From Intoshia linei (lineage: Eukaryota > Orthonectida > Rhopaluridae): 21,535 nucleotides of DNA. Below the pieces are notes generated by a model. That model saw only the letters and a list, made by a program, of their open reading frames with translations, had not been told where the DNA came from and searched no databases. Positions 11,301 to 19,900 of the stretch are shown piece by piece. The translations under genes were made by a program, and so were the position numbers. Location of the stretch: positions 1 through 21,535 of the forward strand of contig LWCA01000640.1 of assembly GCA_001642005.1 (NCBI GenBank). Reading direction: 5' to 3'. Each line of letters starts with the position of its first letter. Positions within the stretch are counted from its first letter, which is position 1.

Positions 11301-12353
11301 AACAGGAATTTTCCCTTAAAGTTTGGTAAAACTGGATTGTTACCTTCAGGGTAATATAACTGGATTTTTACCTTAAGGTTTGATAAAACAGGATTTTTCC
11401 CTGTAGAGTTGGTAACACTCGATTGTTACCTTCATGGTTGGTAAAACAGGAATTTTTATTTAAAGGTTTGTGAAAATGAATTTTTCCCTTGAGGGTTGGT
11501 CAAACTGAAATTTTACCTATAGGGTTGGTAAAACTCGGAAATTCCCTTAAAGTTTAGTAAAAGCGGATTATTACCTTCAGGGTTAGTAAAAGTGGATTAT
11601 TACCTTCAGGGTTGGTAAAACTGGATTTTTCCCTTAAGGTTTGATAAAACAGGAATTTTCAGTTAAGGGTTGTTAAAAATGAATTTTTTTCATAAGGGTT
11701 GGTCAAACTGGAATTTTCCCTATATGGTTGGTAAAACTCGGATTTTCCCTTAAAGGTTGGTAAAAGTGGATTTTTCTCTAAAGGTTTGATAAAACAGGAA
11801 TTTTCCCTTAAGGGTTGGTAAAATTGGAATTTTCACTTAAAGGTTTATAAAAGTATATTATTACCTTAAGATTTGGTAAAAGTGGATTAGTAGTAAAAAT
11901 GGTTGGGTTTAAGAATATTCTCTTAATAAATTATTAATTTGATGTTTTATTGCAAAATTCAGGTATATGAATAATTCAAATAAATATTTACCATGTTGTG
12001 AAATTTCAGAGACGAGACCTTCCAATTGTAATTGTTTCGAATATAACAATCTCAATAAAACTTTGATTGCGCTTTTATTGAAATGCACAATATAATAACC
12101 ATAAAATTCATCGCCGTATTTGCAATGAATCTCGTTAACTGGAATATTGATAATTTTGCTAAGTTTGAAATAAAGATCGTGCATGTATTGTACACCCTCG
12201 GTTTTCATTGGAACTAGTTTGCTTTCAATCCTGGCGCAACTTATTTTTTCCGAAATACCTTCCTGGAGTACAACAATCTAAATTTGTCAAGTTACGCAAT
12301 TGAATAAATACCAGTAGCGTGAAACACAATAGACAATTTATTTTGTAACTCAT
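8319..12353 (-). CDS. Single-pass type I membrane protein, unknown function
   Basis: Seven exons: 12353-12312, 12277-11992, 9107-8991, 8947-8862, 8826-8727, 8691-8593 and 8530-8319. They total 942 nt (313 aa) with a continuous frame. Residues 1-23 form a signal peptide (MSYKINCLLCFTLLIVVLQE). A lumenal or extracellular part of ~220 residues follows, with sparse cysteines and an N-glycosylation sequon (FNITNL). Near the membrane is a short Cys-rich unit, SQCKDLYCDYNFSICK...AICTL, whose spacing recalls follistatin-N/EGF-like modules (weak). The transmembrane helix is LILTGIIGFIVICIIITIIV; the tail is basic, then acidic (DIPDDDADETYLG). Introns are 34-62 nt except the second (~2.9 kb), which contains a transposable element. 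Joining the two halves across it is inferred from matching phase, and an exon could be hidden inside. Probably a surface receptor or adhesion protein; I know no homologue. Confidence 0.68.
9645..10290 (+). pseudogene. hAT transposase relic (ZBED5/SCAND3-like)
   Basis: Pieces of a hAT transposase in order. About 9655-9720 reads SETLIKPCTLIIAELLLGKK. 9817-9942 reads KFSLQFDESTDV, then FVRYVVNDNINEEYLFCQSL, with roughly nine residues missing after the DEST(D) catalytic-region motif. About 10170-10280 reads FVTT, a stop, then FCETGFSIL and RNKLDVRAGMRVSL, the C-terminal dimerisation domain. The order and motifs match the ZBED5/SCAND3-type hAT family from memory. Several stops and frame changes, plus loss of the middle of the protein (replaced by A+T-rich DNA with GGGCCC-type patches at 9960-10060), make it non-functional. 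Confidence 0.8.
10291..10985. other. Unassigned sequence inside the TTAA element
   Basis: No gene supported. The open frame at 10304-10603 lacks an ATG start and is a low-complexity hydrophobic string. Two unusually G+C-rich patches break the A+T background: 10620-10675 (ending CAGGGCCTAC) and 10830-10880 (ending GGGGCCTACTGCTGCC). They share GGGCCTAC and may be remnants of another element. Confidence 0.4.
10986..11050. mobile_element. hAT terminal remnants (CAGTG...CACTG)
   Basis: Starts CAGTGGCGCACAGTC and ends AAAGGTTAAGAACCACTG. Reverse complemented, the end is CAGTGGTTCTTAACCTTT, a tip sequence typical of hAT elements in many invertebrates. Only 65 bp separate the two tips, so this is an internally deleted element or two abutting ends. 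It sits directly against the minisatellite. No convincing 8-bp target duplication was found. Confidence 0.6.
11051..11890 (+). repeat. Minisatellite, ~29-bp unit, about 29 copies
   Basis: Head-to-tail units of about 28-30 bp. The consensus begins GTAAAACTGGAATTTTCCCT and ends TAAGGGTTG. Units differ from each other by roughly 10-30%, and some variant types recur (a GATAAAACAGGAATTTTC form at about 11290, 11370, 11640 and 11787), hinting at higher-order amplification. It ends at the right terminal repeat of the TTAA element. One inverted unit lies near the other end, at 9590-9618. Confidence 0.92.
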
Positions 12354-12771
12354 ATGTAAATTAACCAACAAAATGAAGCCCACGTTTTATCCGTCATATA
12401 CAAAATGTGTATAAACAGTAGAAAATAAATAAAATTTAACCTGCTATTTTATTTTTAATTCAAATAGTAATGTTTGTTCTAATACCCACCTTTCAGCTAC
12501 CACAATTATCATTATATTTTATATTTTTGTAGATCCCGCTATTTATGTAAACAAAACATTATATTATTCATCCAAATATTCGTGACAATGCATGTTTAGC
12601 AGGTTCATCATCAGATGTTTTACTTTTTTATTGTTAGATAAAATTACATACAATTATTATATAATAATCAAAATTGGAAACGTTCCAATTAACGTTAATG
12701 TAAAATATAATAATAAATTGAAATGTAGATCAAAAATTGGTATTATATCCTAGGATAGTAAACAAAGTGTA
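12354..12771. other. Divergent intergenic region
   Basis: About 418 bp between the start of the membrane-protein gene (minus, ATG at 12353) and the plus-strand gene starting at 12772. It is A+T-rich with no convincing frame. Promoters for both genes are expected here, but I see no specific TATA or initiator arrangement worth naming. Confidence 0.5.
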
Positions 12772-13513
12772 ATGGATATAAACCAATTTTTGAAAAATAG
12801 GCAAATTGGTGGAACTTGGGAATGGAACAATGAAAAAAATATCCTCTACTACAATAAGCCAGTGGGGTCTAATGAAAAAACAAGAAAAGAAAAAAAACCT
12901 AAACACGTTGGAGCAACTAAATTTAATGAAAAAAGGTTAAGTAATTATGATAAAGTAGTCATTATTTAGCCATCAATTTAATACAATCAATCAGTCGACA
13001 TATTACAATCAAAACAATGTAAATACGAATGAAAGAAAAAATAAATATGTCGAATTGGAGGATGTTAAAAGTAATTTGTCTATATTATAAAGTTTATAAT
13101 ATAAACCATTATTTATATCAAATAGGTGTTAGTAAAAATATGCTTTTGGCGTCATATAGTTATTCGGAAGGGTTCGAAAGTTTTTTAAAGTATACTTTGA
13201 ATAAAGTACATTTATTTAATTTTTTTATTAGGATAAATCAAGTGGACAGATTTTTAATACACTTATTTATTTACTTTGATTGTTTTTTCAAAAAAGAAGT
13301 CTACAACAATCGCTCCAATCCAATGAACATGTAAACAATTTTTTTACAATTTATTTCATTTTTTTTATAATTTTTAGAGCCGATGACGGTGATATACAAG
13401 AAAAAATTATATACGATTTAGCCAATTCAAAACGACATGTCGGTTATTTATATTCACTAATTATTGTTGGTGATAATATGATACAAACCCATCACATGCT
13501 TGGTGGACAGTAA
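12772..13513 (+). CDS. Hypothetical multi-exon gene, structure partly unresolved
   Basis: Exon 1, 12772-12935, starts MDINQFLKNRQIGGTWEW and is lysine-rich. A 34-nt intron (GTTAAG..TTTAG) leads to exon 2, 12970-13070 (HQFNTINQS...YVELEDVK), and a 55-nt intron to exon 3, 13126-13205 (SVSKNMLLASYSYSEGFESFLKY). The last exon, 13378-13513, reads ADDGDIQEKIIYDLANSKRH and ends HHMLGGQ, TAA. A preceding exon ending at 13330 (YNNRSNPMN) joins it in frame through a 47-nt intron. The link between 13205 and about 13298 is not solved: a tiny exon at 13232-13241 would keep the frame, but this is a guess. Internal splice signals and phase support a real gene, possibly slightly damaged. I do not recognise the protein. 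Confidence 0.5.
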
Positions 13514-13636
13514 TAATTTTTTATATTTTATATTAATTACTCCAGATCACGAGTGTCTTCAACTTACAAAGACAGAAATTTATTTGAGGTATTTAATTCA
13601 ACACGAATGTAAATTTTATAAAACGACTAGCATGAA

Positions 13637-13697
13637 TGTTATGTACTACGTATAAACAGCACCTAGCTCTGGCAAGAGCGCACATTTTTATTCCACT
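13637..13697 (-). repeat. Dispersed repeat, partial copy C (inverted)
   Basis: The reverse complement matches the distal ~70 bp of copies A and B: ATAAAAATGTGCGCTCTTGC, then CAGAGCTAGGTGCTGTTTAT, then ACGTAGTACATAAC. Upstream similarity fades, so this copy lacks the first part of the element. In this copy GCTCT and AGAGC flank TGCC and could form a small hairpin that is weaker in A and B. It lies 120 nt downstream of the previous gene's stop. Confidence 0.75.
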
Positions 13698-14007
13698 AAA
13701 AAATACAATAAGTAATAAGAAATAAACAGATAATAACAAAGTTGTACTACGTTGTTGTAGTTTGAAATTTTGAAAATAAAAATGTATGAGAATGAAAAAT
13801 TGCGTAGCAATGAAAAAAAATCCGAAGAAATGAATTATATAGATTTCCACCCATATTTCTTTATTGGAAATGTGTAGGCGTTCAATGCAATTTTTTGTTT
13901 GTAATTGTAAGATGATTATTTTCCTTTTCATTTTTAATTTTAAACCAACATTTGAAAAATTGAAATATTGGTTGATAATATATTAAAAATTATTTTTCAC
14001 CGGGTAT

Positions 14008-14530
14008 GCGTAGATTTTTGAGGTTGAAATTTTTTAATTATATCAAATGGAATAATCTGTATTATAATAATCTTTTTTTTAATTGTAGGACAGTTAATTA
14101 TTTCAAATTATTTGTTTTAAAAGTTTCGAAATAAAAAAAATTAATACTAAAGTGATTTTTTGACAATGAAGGCGTCACTTATTGAGATTAAAATTTTTTG
14201 TGTGTGTTAACAGGATACAACTACCATTTTTATTTTTTTTTAAATTCTAGGGCTGTTTTAATTTAAAAAAAAATGTAATCTGGAGTTTTGACCGTGAAAA
14301 TATTTTTTGAAGTTTTTATTTATGATGATATTTATGATTTTAAAATATTCTATCCATGAATTTATGTTTTATAAAATTTTCGGACATATTTCATTTTTAA
14401 AACAATAGGTAATTTGCGGTTTTGACAATGAAGGTGTGTGTTTCTGAGGCTGAGATTAACGATAATGTTAATGATTTTAAAATGCGTCCTAGAATGTATG
14501 TTTTATTAAATTTTTAGGCTGATTTTTTTG
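14008..14530 (+). repeat. Degenerate tandem repeat, ~130-bp period
   Basis: Recurring order of motifs: TTTTGACAATGAAGG at 14158 and 14420 (TTTTGACCGTGAA at 14286), a TGAG(G)(C/T)TGA(G)ATT block at 14019, 14181 and 14445, and a T-run plus (C/T)TAGG(G)CTG block near 14250 and 14515. Copies 3 and 4 also share GATTTTAAAAT and GTTTTAT. The period varies from about 127 to 160 bp with strong divergence. No protein frame. The region separates two plus-strand genes and could hide upstream exons of the next one. Confidence 0.5.
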
Positions 14531-14619
14531 AATCCTTTAAATCCTTGGGTTTATATTTAAATTTGATTTTAATACATTTAATTATTTAAATTCTTTCAAT
14601 AAATTTTAATAATGTTTAG

Positions 14620-15367
14620 ATGTTTTACCAATTTTGCATTTTTTGTGTGTGGATTACATTTAAAAGAGAAAAATTCCCTATAATTGAATCTGAAATTGGA
14701 AGGTAAAATTATTCAATTTTTTTAAAATTATTAGATTGCTACGTTCAGAAACTTTTAATTCAAATCCGGATGGTAATTTTTTTCAAATCGTTATTTAATT
14801 TGTAATAGAAAAAGTAAAAACAATCCTGAAAAGGTATATGAAAAATGAATAAATATAGTTTTATAGAAAAAGACCAGCCATATCTAAAATAATCACGTAA
14901 CATCACATTTAAATTAATTCATTAAAATTAGTCAAAACTCACCTGCTCTAACAGCCATTCTTCCTAAACCCATCGACAAAAGTGCAGAATTGTATAATTG
15001 CAAGTCCATTACAGAAAATTACAATTACTCGCAAATTTTTGATGCCGACGAAATTGATATTGACGAAATTAAGTATTCAAATAAATAATCATGACTAATT
15101 GAATATTAAAGGATTGGAATTATCAGAAATTACAAATTGGACAAATTCAATCCTCAGACATTAAGTTTACTGTCGATTGAAAAAGAAAAAAATCAAAACA
15201 TAAAATCAGATTTTACACAAAATGAACATGATAAAGATAAATCTTCCCAAGGTATATTAGTAAATTTGTAAATTACAATAGTAATTAATTAATTGTAATT
15301 GGTAAATAAACGAATTTTAGATAAGGATAACGCTAGCTGCACAAATTCTGCAGAGTTTGAAACATGA
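14620..15367 (+). CDS. Unrecognised gene with seven small exons (167 aa)
   Basis: Exons 14620-14702, 14735-14772, 14809-14833, 14867-14896, 14932-15072, 15112-15251 and 15321-15367. Introns are 32, 36, 33, 35, 39 and 69 nt, all GT..AG. Total is 504 nt with continuous frame to TGA. The product reads MFYQFCIFCVWITFKREKF, ESEIGRLLRSETFNSNPDEK, a basic stretch KRKRPAISKIITQ, then NSPALTAILPKPIDKSAELY, an acidic DADEIDIDEIK and a hydrophilic tail ending AEFET. The LLRSxTFN...RP...SPxLxxxLPxP pattern faintly recalls the PPP1R36 type of PP1-regulatory proteins, but I cannot confirm this. The ATG directly follows TTTAG, which could itself be a splice acceptor, so upstream exons may exist. Two AATAAA signals follow 18 and 37 nt after the stop. 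Confidence 0.75.
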
Positions 15368-15385
15368 CAGCAACATTCCCAAGAC

Positions 15386-15410
15386 AATAAATTTTGTATT
15401 TATCAATAAA
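15386..15410 (+). terminator. Polyadenylation signals of the preceding gene
   Basis: AATAAA at 15386-15391 and again at 15405-15410, just downstream of the TGA at 15365-15367 and about 105 nt before the RBM15 ATG. Confidence 0.55.
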
Positions 15411-15515
15411 CCATAACTACAATTTCTATACAATAATTGTTAACTTAGTTACTCATAAATTTGATACGATATTACATTAGCAAAGTTGTAATATTTTTTG
15501 TACCTAAAATAAATA

Positions 15516-17884
15516 ATGAACGATACAAAAATAACAAGGTAAATATTATTTGATATTGGGATTATCTGACTAAATAATATTTTATATCTAGGACTGCCGA
15601 ACGTTCGATCAACAGAAATTCAAATAGAAGAATTAGCATTAAAGACAGGCTAGAATTACCAAACAATAATTACAAGGATGATAATAGTCGCATGGAAAGG
15701 AGAAATTTTTACAGAAATTTGAGCAAATCTCCCATTCGACACAGTAATAATGACGGTCATTCTGGAAAAATTATCACCCCAAAATACATCAAAAGCCCTA
15801 ATTCGAATGATTATGATCAGCGTAGAGATACTTATGTTAAAAGCAGTCAAAACTATAAAAGACGTGACTATTTAGATAACACTTATAATAAATACGGAAA
15901 TTTTAACCAAAATAGATTCAAAAATTATGGAAGGGATTATAATGGCAGGAACATGAACAATTCAAACTACACAAAACCTCAAAACTACCAAAATTACAGA
16001 AAAGTATACAATGAACCTCTAAACGAAAGTCGAAATGATAAAGATGCTAGTCAAAAAACCGTATTGGTAAGGCCTCTTAGTACATGTATTAGCGATGATC
16101 GCATTATGCATGCACTTATGAAAGAATTTGTAAGCTATGGAGAGTTTGACGCTTCCATATCAAATTCCGAAGAATGTAAAACCGCCAGGGTTGTTTTTAG
16201 TTCTGTTAAAGTGGCTGAAGACGTTATCAATGGTTCTAGAAATGTGGTAATGTTCGGAACTCCCGTTCGAGTGACACTTCTCAAAACTTATTCGAAAGTA
16301 GACAATTACAATAGAAACTATAGTTCTCGTTCAATGCAAGCTAATCGTTACAATCGATTTTACAACAACACTGACCAAAGAAACAACGTACGAAGGAACA
16401 ATTTTAACAATGTTGGTGATCGTTATCAAAAGTATAATGCGCCTTATAATAAGTACGGTAATATTAGTACTACCACCAACAATAAACCTTTCAGAAGTTA
16501 CCATTCGGGAACTTTTCAATCCTCTCAAAAAACTAGCAAAGTGGACGAAAAACCTAATAGAGGATTGTATATTCAGTTTATAGATTCTACTGTTGGTGAA
16601 ATCAGAATAAGAAACGAATTTGAAAAATTTGGCACTATTGAAAGCTTTGAATTACGAGATATTGAACGCAAGGATCATTATTCTGCTTATATAAAATTTG
16701 AAGACATTGATATGGCTAAAACTGCCAAAAGTGGTTTAGATGATAGAACTTTCAATAGGAGAAATATACAAGTTACTTATGGAAAACCTCCAGAGAATTT
16801 CACGTTATTGATACACGGTTTACCATCACATGTCACAGTCGATAAATTGGAAGAAGAATTTGATCGATTCGGTGCAATTAAAAAAATTTTATGGAAGGAA
16901 GGAAAAACGTATGGTTACATTACTTTTCAAAAAGTTTCTGCTGCAACCGCTGCCTATGAAGAATTGAAAAGTTCGCAAATGTTTGGCATGAAAGATAATC
17001 ACATCAAGCTATCATTTGTTGAAAAAAGCCGTGTTCCAGAGACATTTGATGTTGATAGCGTCCATGAATCTCCATTACGTATTCCAAAAAGAATAAGGTC
17101 TCCAGTTGACCGAATCCGACGAGATTCGAAAATACATGATAAGAAGCGAAGGTATTCATCACGTTCTAAGAGTAGAAGTTTTTCGAGGACGCCTTCTTTT
17201 TCCCTTTATCCTCCTTGCAGAGACCAGAAAAACATTTCTCGTTCCTTGAGTGCTGATAGATTTGGTGATGGAAAAAGTAAAACTATATCGAATCATGCTA
17301 TTTCTCCAATTAATGCGAAAAATGAAGAATTTTTATCGAATCCTTCGAAAGACGTCGTGTCCATTTGCCAACTAATTGACAAACGACCAAACATATTCTC
17401 TTGTTTGCTGCAAATGAAAAACAGTATTTTTTCTTGTAAAATGTTTCTTATCAACGGATTACAATCTATCGCTCAAATGGCACTAAACCAATCGAGTATT
17501 GGGGATTTCAAGGCTATTAGAATCACTCAACGTTTGCGCTTGGATAAAACGAAATTTGGCGAAATTATGCGTAACATTGAATCGACCAATAACTATGCTT
17601 TGCTTATTGCATTTCCAGATGATGAATTGCAGAGCAAAATTTGTAATCAACTTAACGCTAAAGAACCGGAATTACAGTTGAGAACTCACAAAAACTTGGC
17701 AACTTATCTCACACAAAAAGAAGCTGCCGGAATCTCAATACATCAAGATTTGCAAACATTTGTATTTCCACCTTCCAAGTACATTTCTCAAATTGTTCAC
17801 GCTGCGCAACCTCATGTCAATGTTTCCGTAGAAAAAAATGAAGAATTTCTCCTATTCTTAATTTTTTCATTTGATGAATGGTAA
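15516..17884 (+). CDS. RBM15: RBM15/spenito-type protein: three RRMs plus SPOC domain
   Basis: Split-ends family RNA-binding protein; RBM15 (fly spenito) recruits the nuclear m6A methyltransferase complex to RNA and acts in splicing and transcription. Exon 1, 15516-15538 (MNDTKIT), a 53-nt intron, then exon 2, 15592-17884; 771 residues, close to fly spenito. An Arg/Asn/Tyr-rich low-complexity N-terminus is followed by RRM1 at about 163-240 (KTVLVRPLS...ARVVF), an Asn/Arg/Tyr-rich linker, RRM2 at 332-406 (GLYIQFI...AYIKFED) and RRM3 at 411-486 (TLLIHGLPS...YGYITF). An Arg/Ser stretch spans about 506-566, and the SPOC domain 595-763 carries the family blocks IRITQRLRLDKTK and HKNLATYLTQKEAAGI. 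Short adjacent RRM2-RRM3 spacing is typical of the family. The start was chosen by splicing to the upstream ATG; the next in-frame ATG is at 15692. Confidence 0.93.
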
Positions 17885-18361
17885 TTTTTTATTATTTGAT
17901 TCTCGGTTTTATGTGATGTTTGATCGAGAATCAGCTCCAACTTGAAACCAATTATTTTTAAATTTAGAGTCAATCAATTCAACCAAAAAAATAGACGACG
18001 TGTAAAACAATTTGGATATGCTACTTTTAACTATATAAATGATTAATCAGTTTGTGTATTGAATATAATTTACAATTAATTTTCAAAATTCAACGTATCA
18101 GGATTATTTGTTTAAATTAAACTCAAATTGTGGATATTCCGTTAAATTCCTTCAAATTATATTGATTAAATTTGGAATCAAAATTTTCATCATAATCAAC
18201 TACAATCATTGTACTTAAAATTATACTCAAAACTATTCTTAAACCTGCAAATTCAATTCAATTTTACAAATTTTAGAGGGTTATATTTAGTAGTTGTCTT
18301 TACGATCAAATAAAGTATCGTTGATTAATAAACTAAAAATCAAATTTGTAATATCGAAATA
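17885..18361 (+). other. RBM15 3' region / spacer before PSMB2
   Basis: No coding frame seen. An 8-bp perfect inverted repeat, GATTCTCG (17898-17905) and CGAGAATC (17925-17932), lies 13 nt after the RBM15 stop with a 19-nt loop. AATAAA at 18309-18314, about 50 nt before the next ATG, is a candidate poly(A) signal. The rest is A+T-rich. Confidence 0.5.
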
Positions 18362-19193
18362 ATGGAATACGTAATCGGTATTGTAGGGAAAGATTTTACT
18401 TTGGTTGCGTCAGACACTTCTATTAAGCATAGTATTATCAATATCAAAAATGGTACATTTTCAAACTTGATTGAAATCATTTATAAAAACTAAAGAATAA
18501 TTCAAATGTGAGATTTTAGATTGCGATAAAATTTTTCCCATTAGTGATCATGTAATGATGGCAGCTTGTGGCGAATCTTCTGATGTGTTTGAGTTTTCCA
18601 GCTACATTGAGAAAAACATTCAATTGAAAAATTACATTCAAGGTGCTCTCATTTTTTCTATAATCAATTTGCTGCTTTAGGATACGAATTGAACGTTAAT
18701 TCCATTGCAAATTTTACCCGTCGTGAATTGGCAAAAAGTATTCGGAGTCGAGTTTCTACTTGTATAAATTTAATAATTTTCAATTAGTCTCCTTATAATG
18801 TCAATTTATTGCTGGGCGGATATGACAAAATAATTGGCCCTCGATTGTACTATATGGATTATCTTGGTTCTTCTCATGAAACTAAATATGCTGCTCATGG
18901 GTACGGTGCTTATTTTACATTTGGAATTTTGGATAAATTTTATAAAAAGGGTAATTTTTAATTTACATTTATTAAATATATGGGTCAATAACATTTCTGT
19001 TTATTTAGACATGGTTTTGGATGAAGCTCTTGAGCTTCTACAGTTGTGTTTAAACGAGGTTGCATTCCATATATTTTCTTAACATTTTTAGTTGTCGAAA
19101 AGATTTATCATAAATATTGATAAACTGCTTGTCAAGACCGTTTCTTTGGAAGGATCCACTGTTCTTAAGGAATATATTAAACCTATATGTTAA
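18362..19193 (+). CDS. PSMB2: Proteasome subunit beta type-2 (beta4)
   Basis: Structural, non-catalytic beta4 subunit of the 20S proteasome. Six exons: 18362-18452, 18520-18642, 18681-18751, 18788-18950, 19009-19058 and 19092-19193; 600 nt, 199 residues (human 201). Introns are 67, 38, 36, 58 and 33 nt. It starts MEYVIGIVGKDFTLVASDTS without a propeptide, and the usual N-terminal threonine is absent, as expected for this subunit. Family blocks: YIEKNIQLKNY, GYELNVNSIANFTRREL, IRSRSPYNVNLLLGGYD, GPRLYYMDYLG, AAHGYGAYFTF and LCLNELSKRFI. The exon 3 donor was set at CGA|GTTTCT because it restores SRSPYNVN; the later GTATAA does not keep frame. The AATAAA signal begins directly after the stop, and the MDH1-like ATG lies 65 bp on. 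Confidence 0.95.
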
Positions 19194-19199
19194 AATAAA
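19194..19199 (+). terminator. Poly(A) signal of PSMB2
   Basis: AATAAA immediately follows the TAA stop at 19191-19193, so the PSMB2 3' UTR must be very short. Confidence 0.55.
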
Positions 19200-19258
19200 T
19201 CTTATGTATTTATTGTGTTACTTGGTTATCTTTATAATTTAAACAATTTTCGAGTTTC

Positions 19259-19900
19259 ATGGCTGGTGAGCAAATTAAACGTCGACTTGTAAGTTTCTGC
19301 GAGTATAATGAATATATTTTGTAGCGTGAGTATGAGAAAGAACCCTATCGGATTGTTATAACGGGTGCAACAAGTCAAATTGCTCAAACTTTGATTGTTT
19401 GTATGGGGTCTGGATACTTTTTAGGCTTAAATAGAGTAATTTAGATTTTTATAATTTACATATCGTTAGCCTATCATACTCAACTTATTCGATGTGGCTA
19501 CTATTGAATCATGTCTTATTGCTTCAAAAATGGAACTGGAAGATTGTGCTTTTGATAATATAATCGGTAAGCTTGTATTGTATCATTGTAGCTTGATCTA
19601 GAAATTAATTGCACTGTTGACGAGCAAGTTGCTTTTATAGATGCAGATTTAATTGTAATGATTGGATGTGTCTCTCGCAGAGAAGGTATGGAGAGAAGTG
19701 AGTTGTTGGGCACCAATGTCATTATTTTTGCTGAACAGGCTATAAATATAAATAAATTTGCGAAACCAACCTGCAAAATCTTGGTTACTGGAAATCCAGC
19801 AAACACAAATGCATTTATTGTTAAACAATATGCCCCGAATATATTACCTGAAAATATCACTTGTTTAGCTAGACTTGATCAAAATAGAGCTATGGCTCAA
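19259..19900 (+). CDS. MDH1: Cytosolic malate dehydrogenase-like, 5' half (partial)
   Basis: NAD-dependent interconversion of malate and oxaloacetate in the cytosol, if active. Exons 19259-19288, 19325-19435, 19470-19566 and 19602-19900; introns 36, 34 and 35 nt; 179 residues to the donor CAA|GTAAGCC. Seen: Rossmann start YRIVITGATSQIA, PIILNLFDVA, MELEDCAF, the substrate-binding loop SRREGMER with its arginines, GNPANTNAF, and LARLDQNRA with the catalytic aspartate and an arginine. The catalytic histidine exon is not in the window. Odd points: the second glycine of the usual GAAGQIA loop is serine here (GATSQIA), and the segment after FDVA lacks the usual glycine-rich GVLxGV, so this may be a diverged paralogue (MDH1B-like is less likely). 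The remaining exons must lie beyond 21535, across transposon debris, or are lost. Confidence 0.85.

Larger units (their letters stand above)
9557..11908. mobile_element. TTAA-flanked inverted-repeat element carrying a minisatellite
   Basis: Both ends abut TTAA (9553-9556 and 11909-11912). Inward, the left end reads ATCCAACCATTTTTACTA and the right end, reverse complemented, ACCCAACCATTTTTACTA: one mismatch in 18. Inside the left terminus, 9590-9618 is one 29-bp unit of the satellite that fills the right end, in inverted orientation, so the ends match beyond the terminal repeat. TTAA target duplications are characteristic of piggyBac-type elements and their non-autonomous derivatives. No piggyBac transposase is visible; the interior instead holds a hAT relic (9645-10290) and hAT tips (10986-11050), probably later insertions. 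The element lies in the second intron of the membrane-protein gene. Confidence 0.65.

Noticed and set aside
11051-11890. CRISPR-like array
   Set aside because: Units are contiguous and diverged without spacers, in a eukaryotic intron; it is a minisatellite.
13593-13931. 112-codon minus-strand frame
   Set aside because: It runs through repeat copy C and hydrophobic A+T-rich DNA; the frame is closed by a stop in copies A and B, so it is not a conserved protein.
15516-17884. NCOA5-like coactivator assignment
   Set aside because: The C-terminal blocks ITQRLRLD and LATYLTQKEAAGI are SPOC-domain signatures, which with three RRMs point to RBM15/spenito instead.
18752-18787. Later donor (GTATAA at 18762) for PSMB2 exon 3
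   Set aside because: It breaks the frame at the next exon; the donor at 18752 gives SRSPYNVNLLL with the family's spacing.
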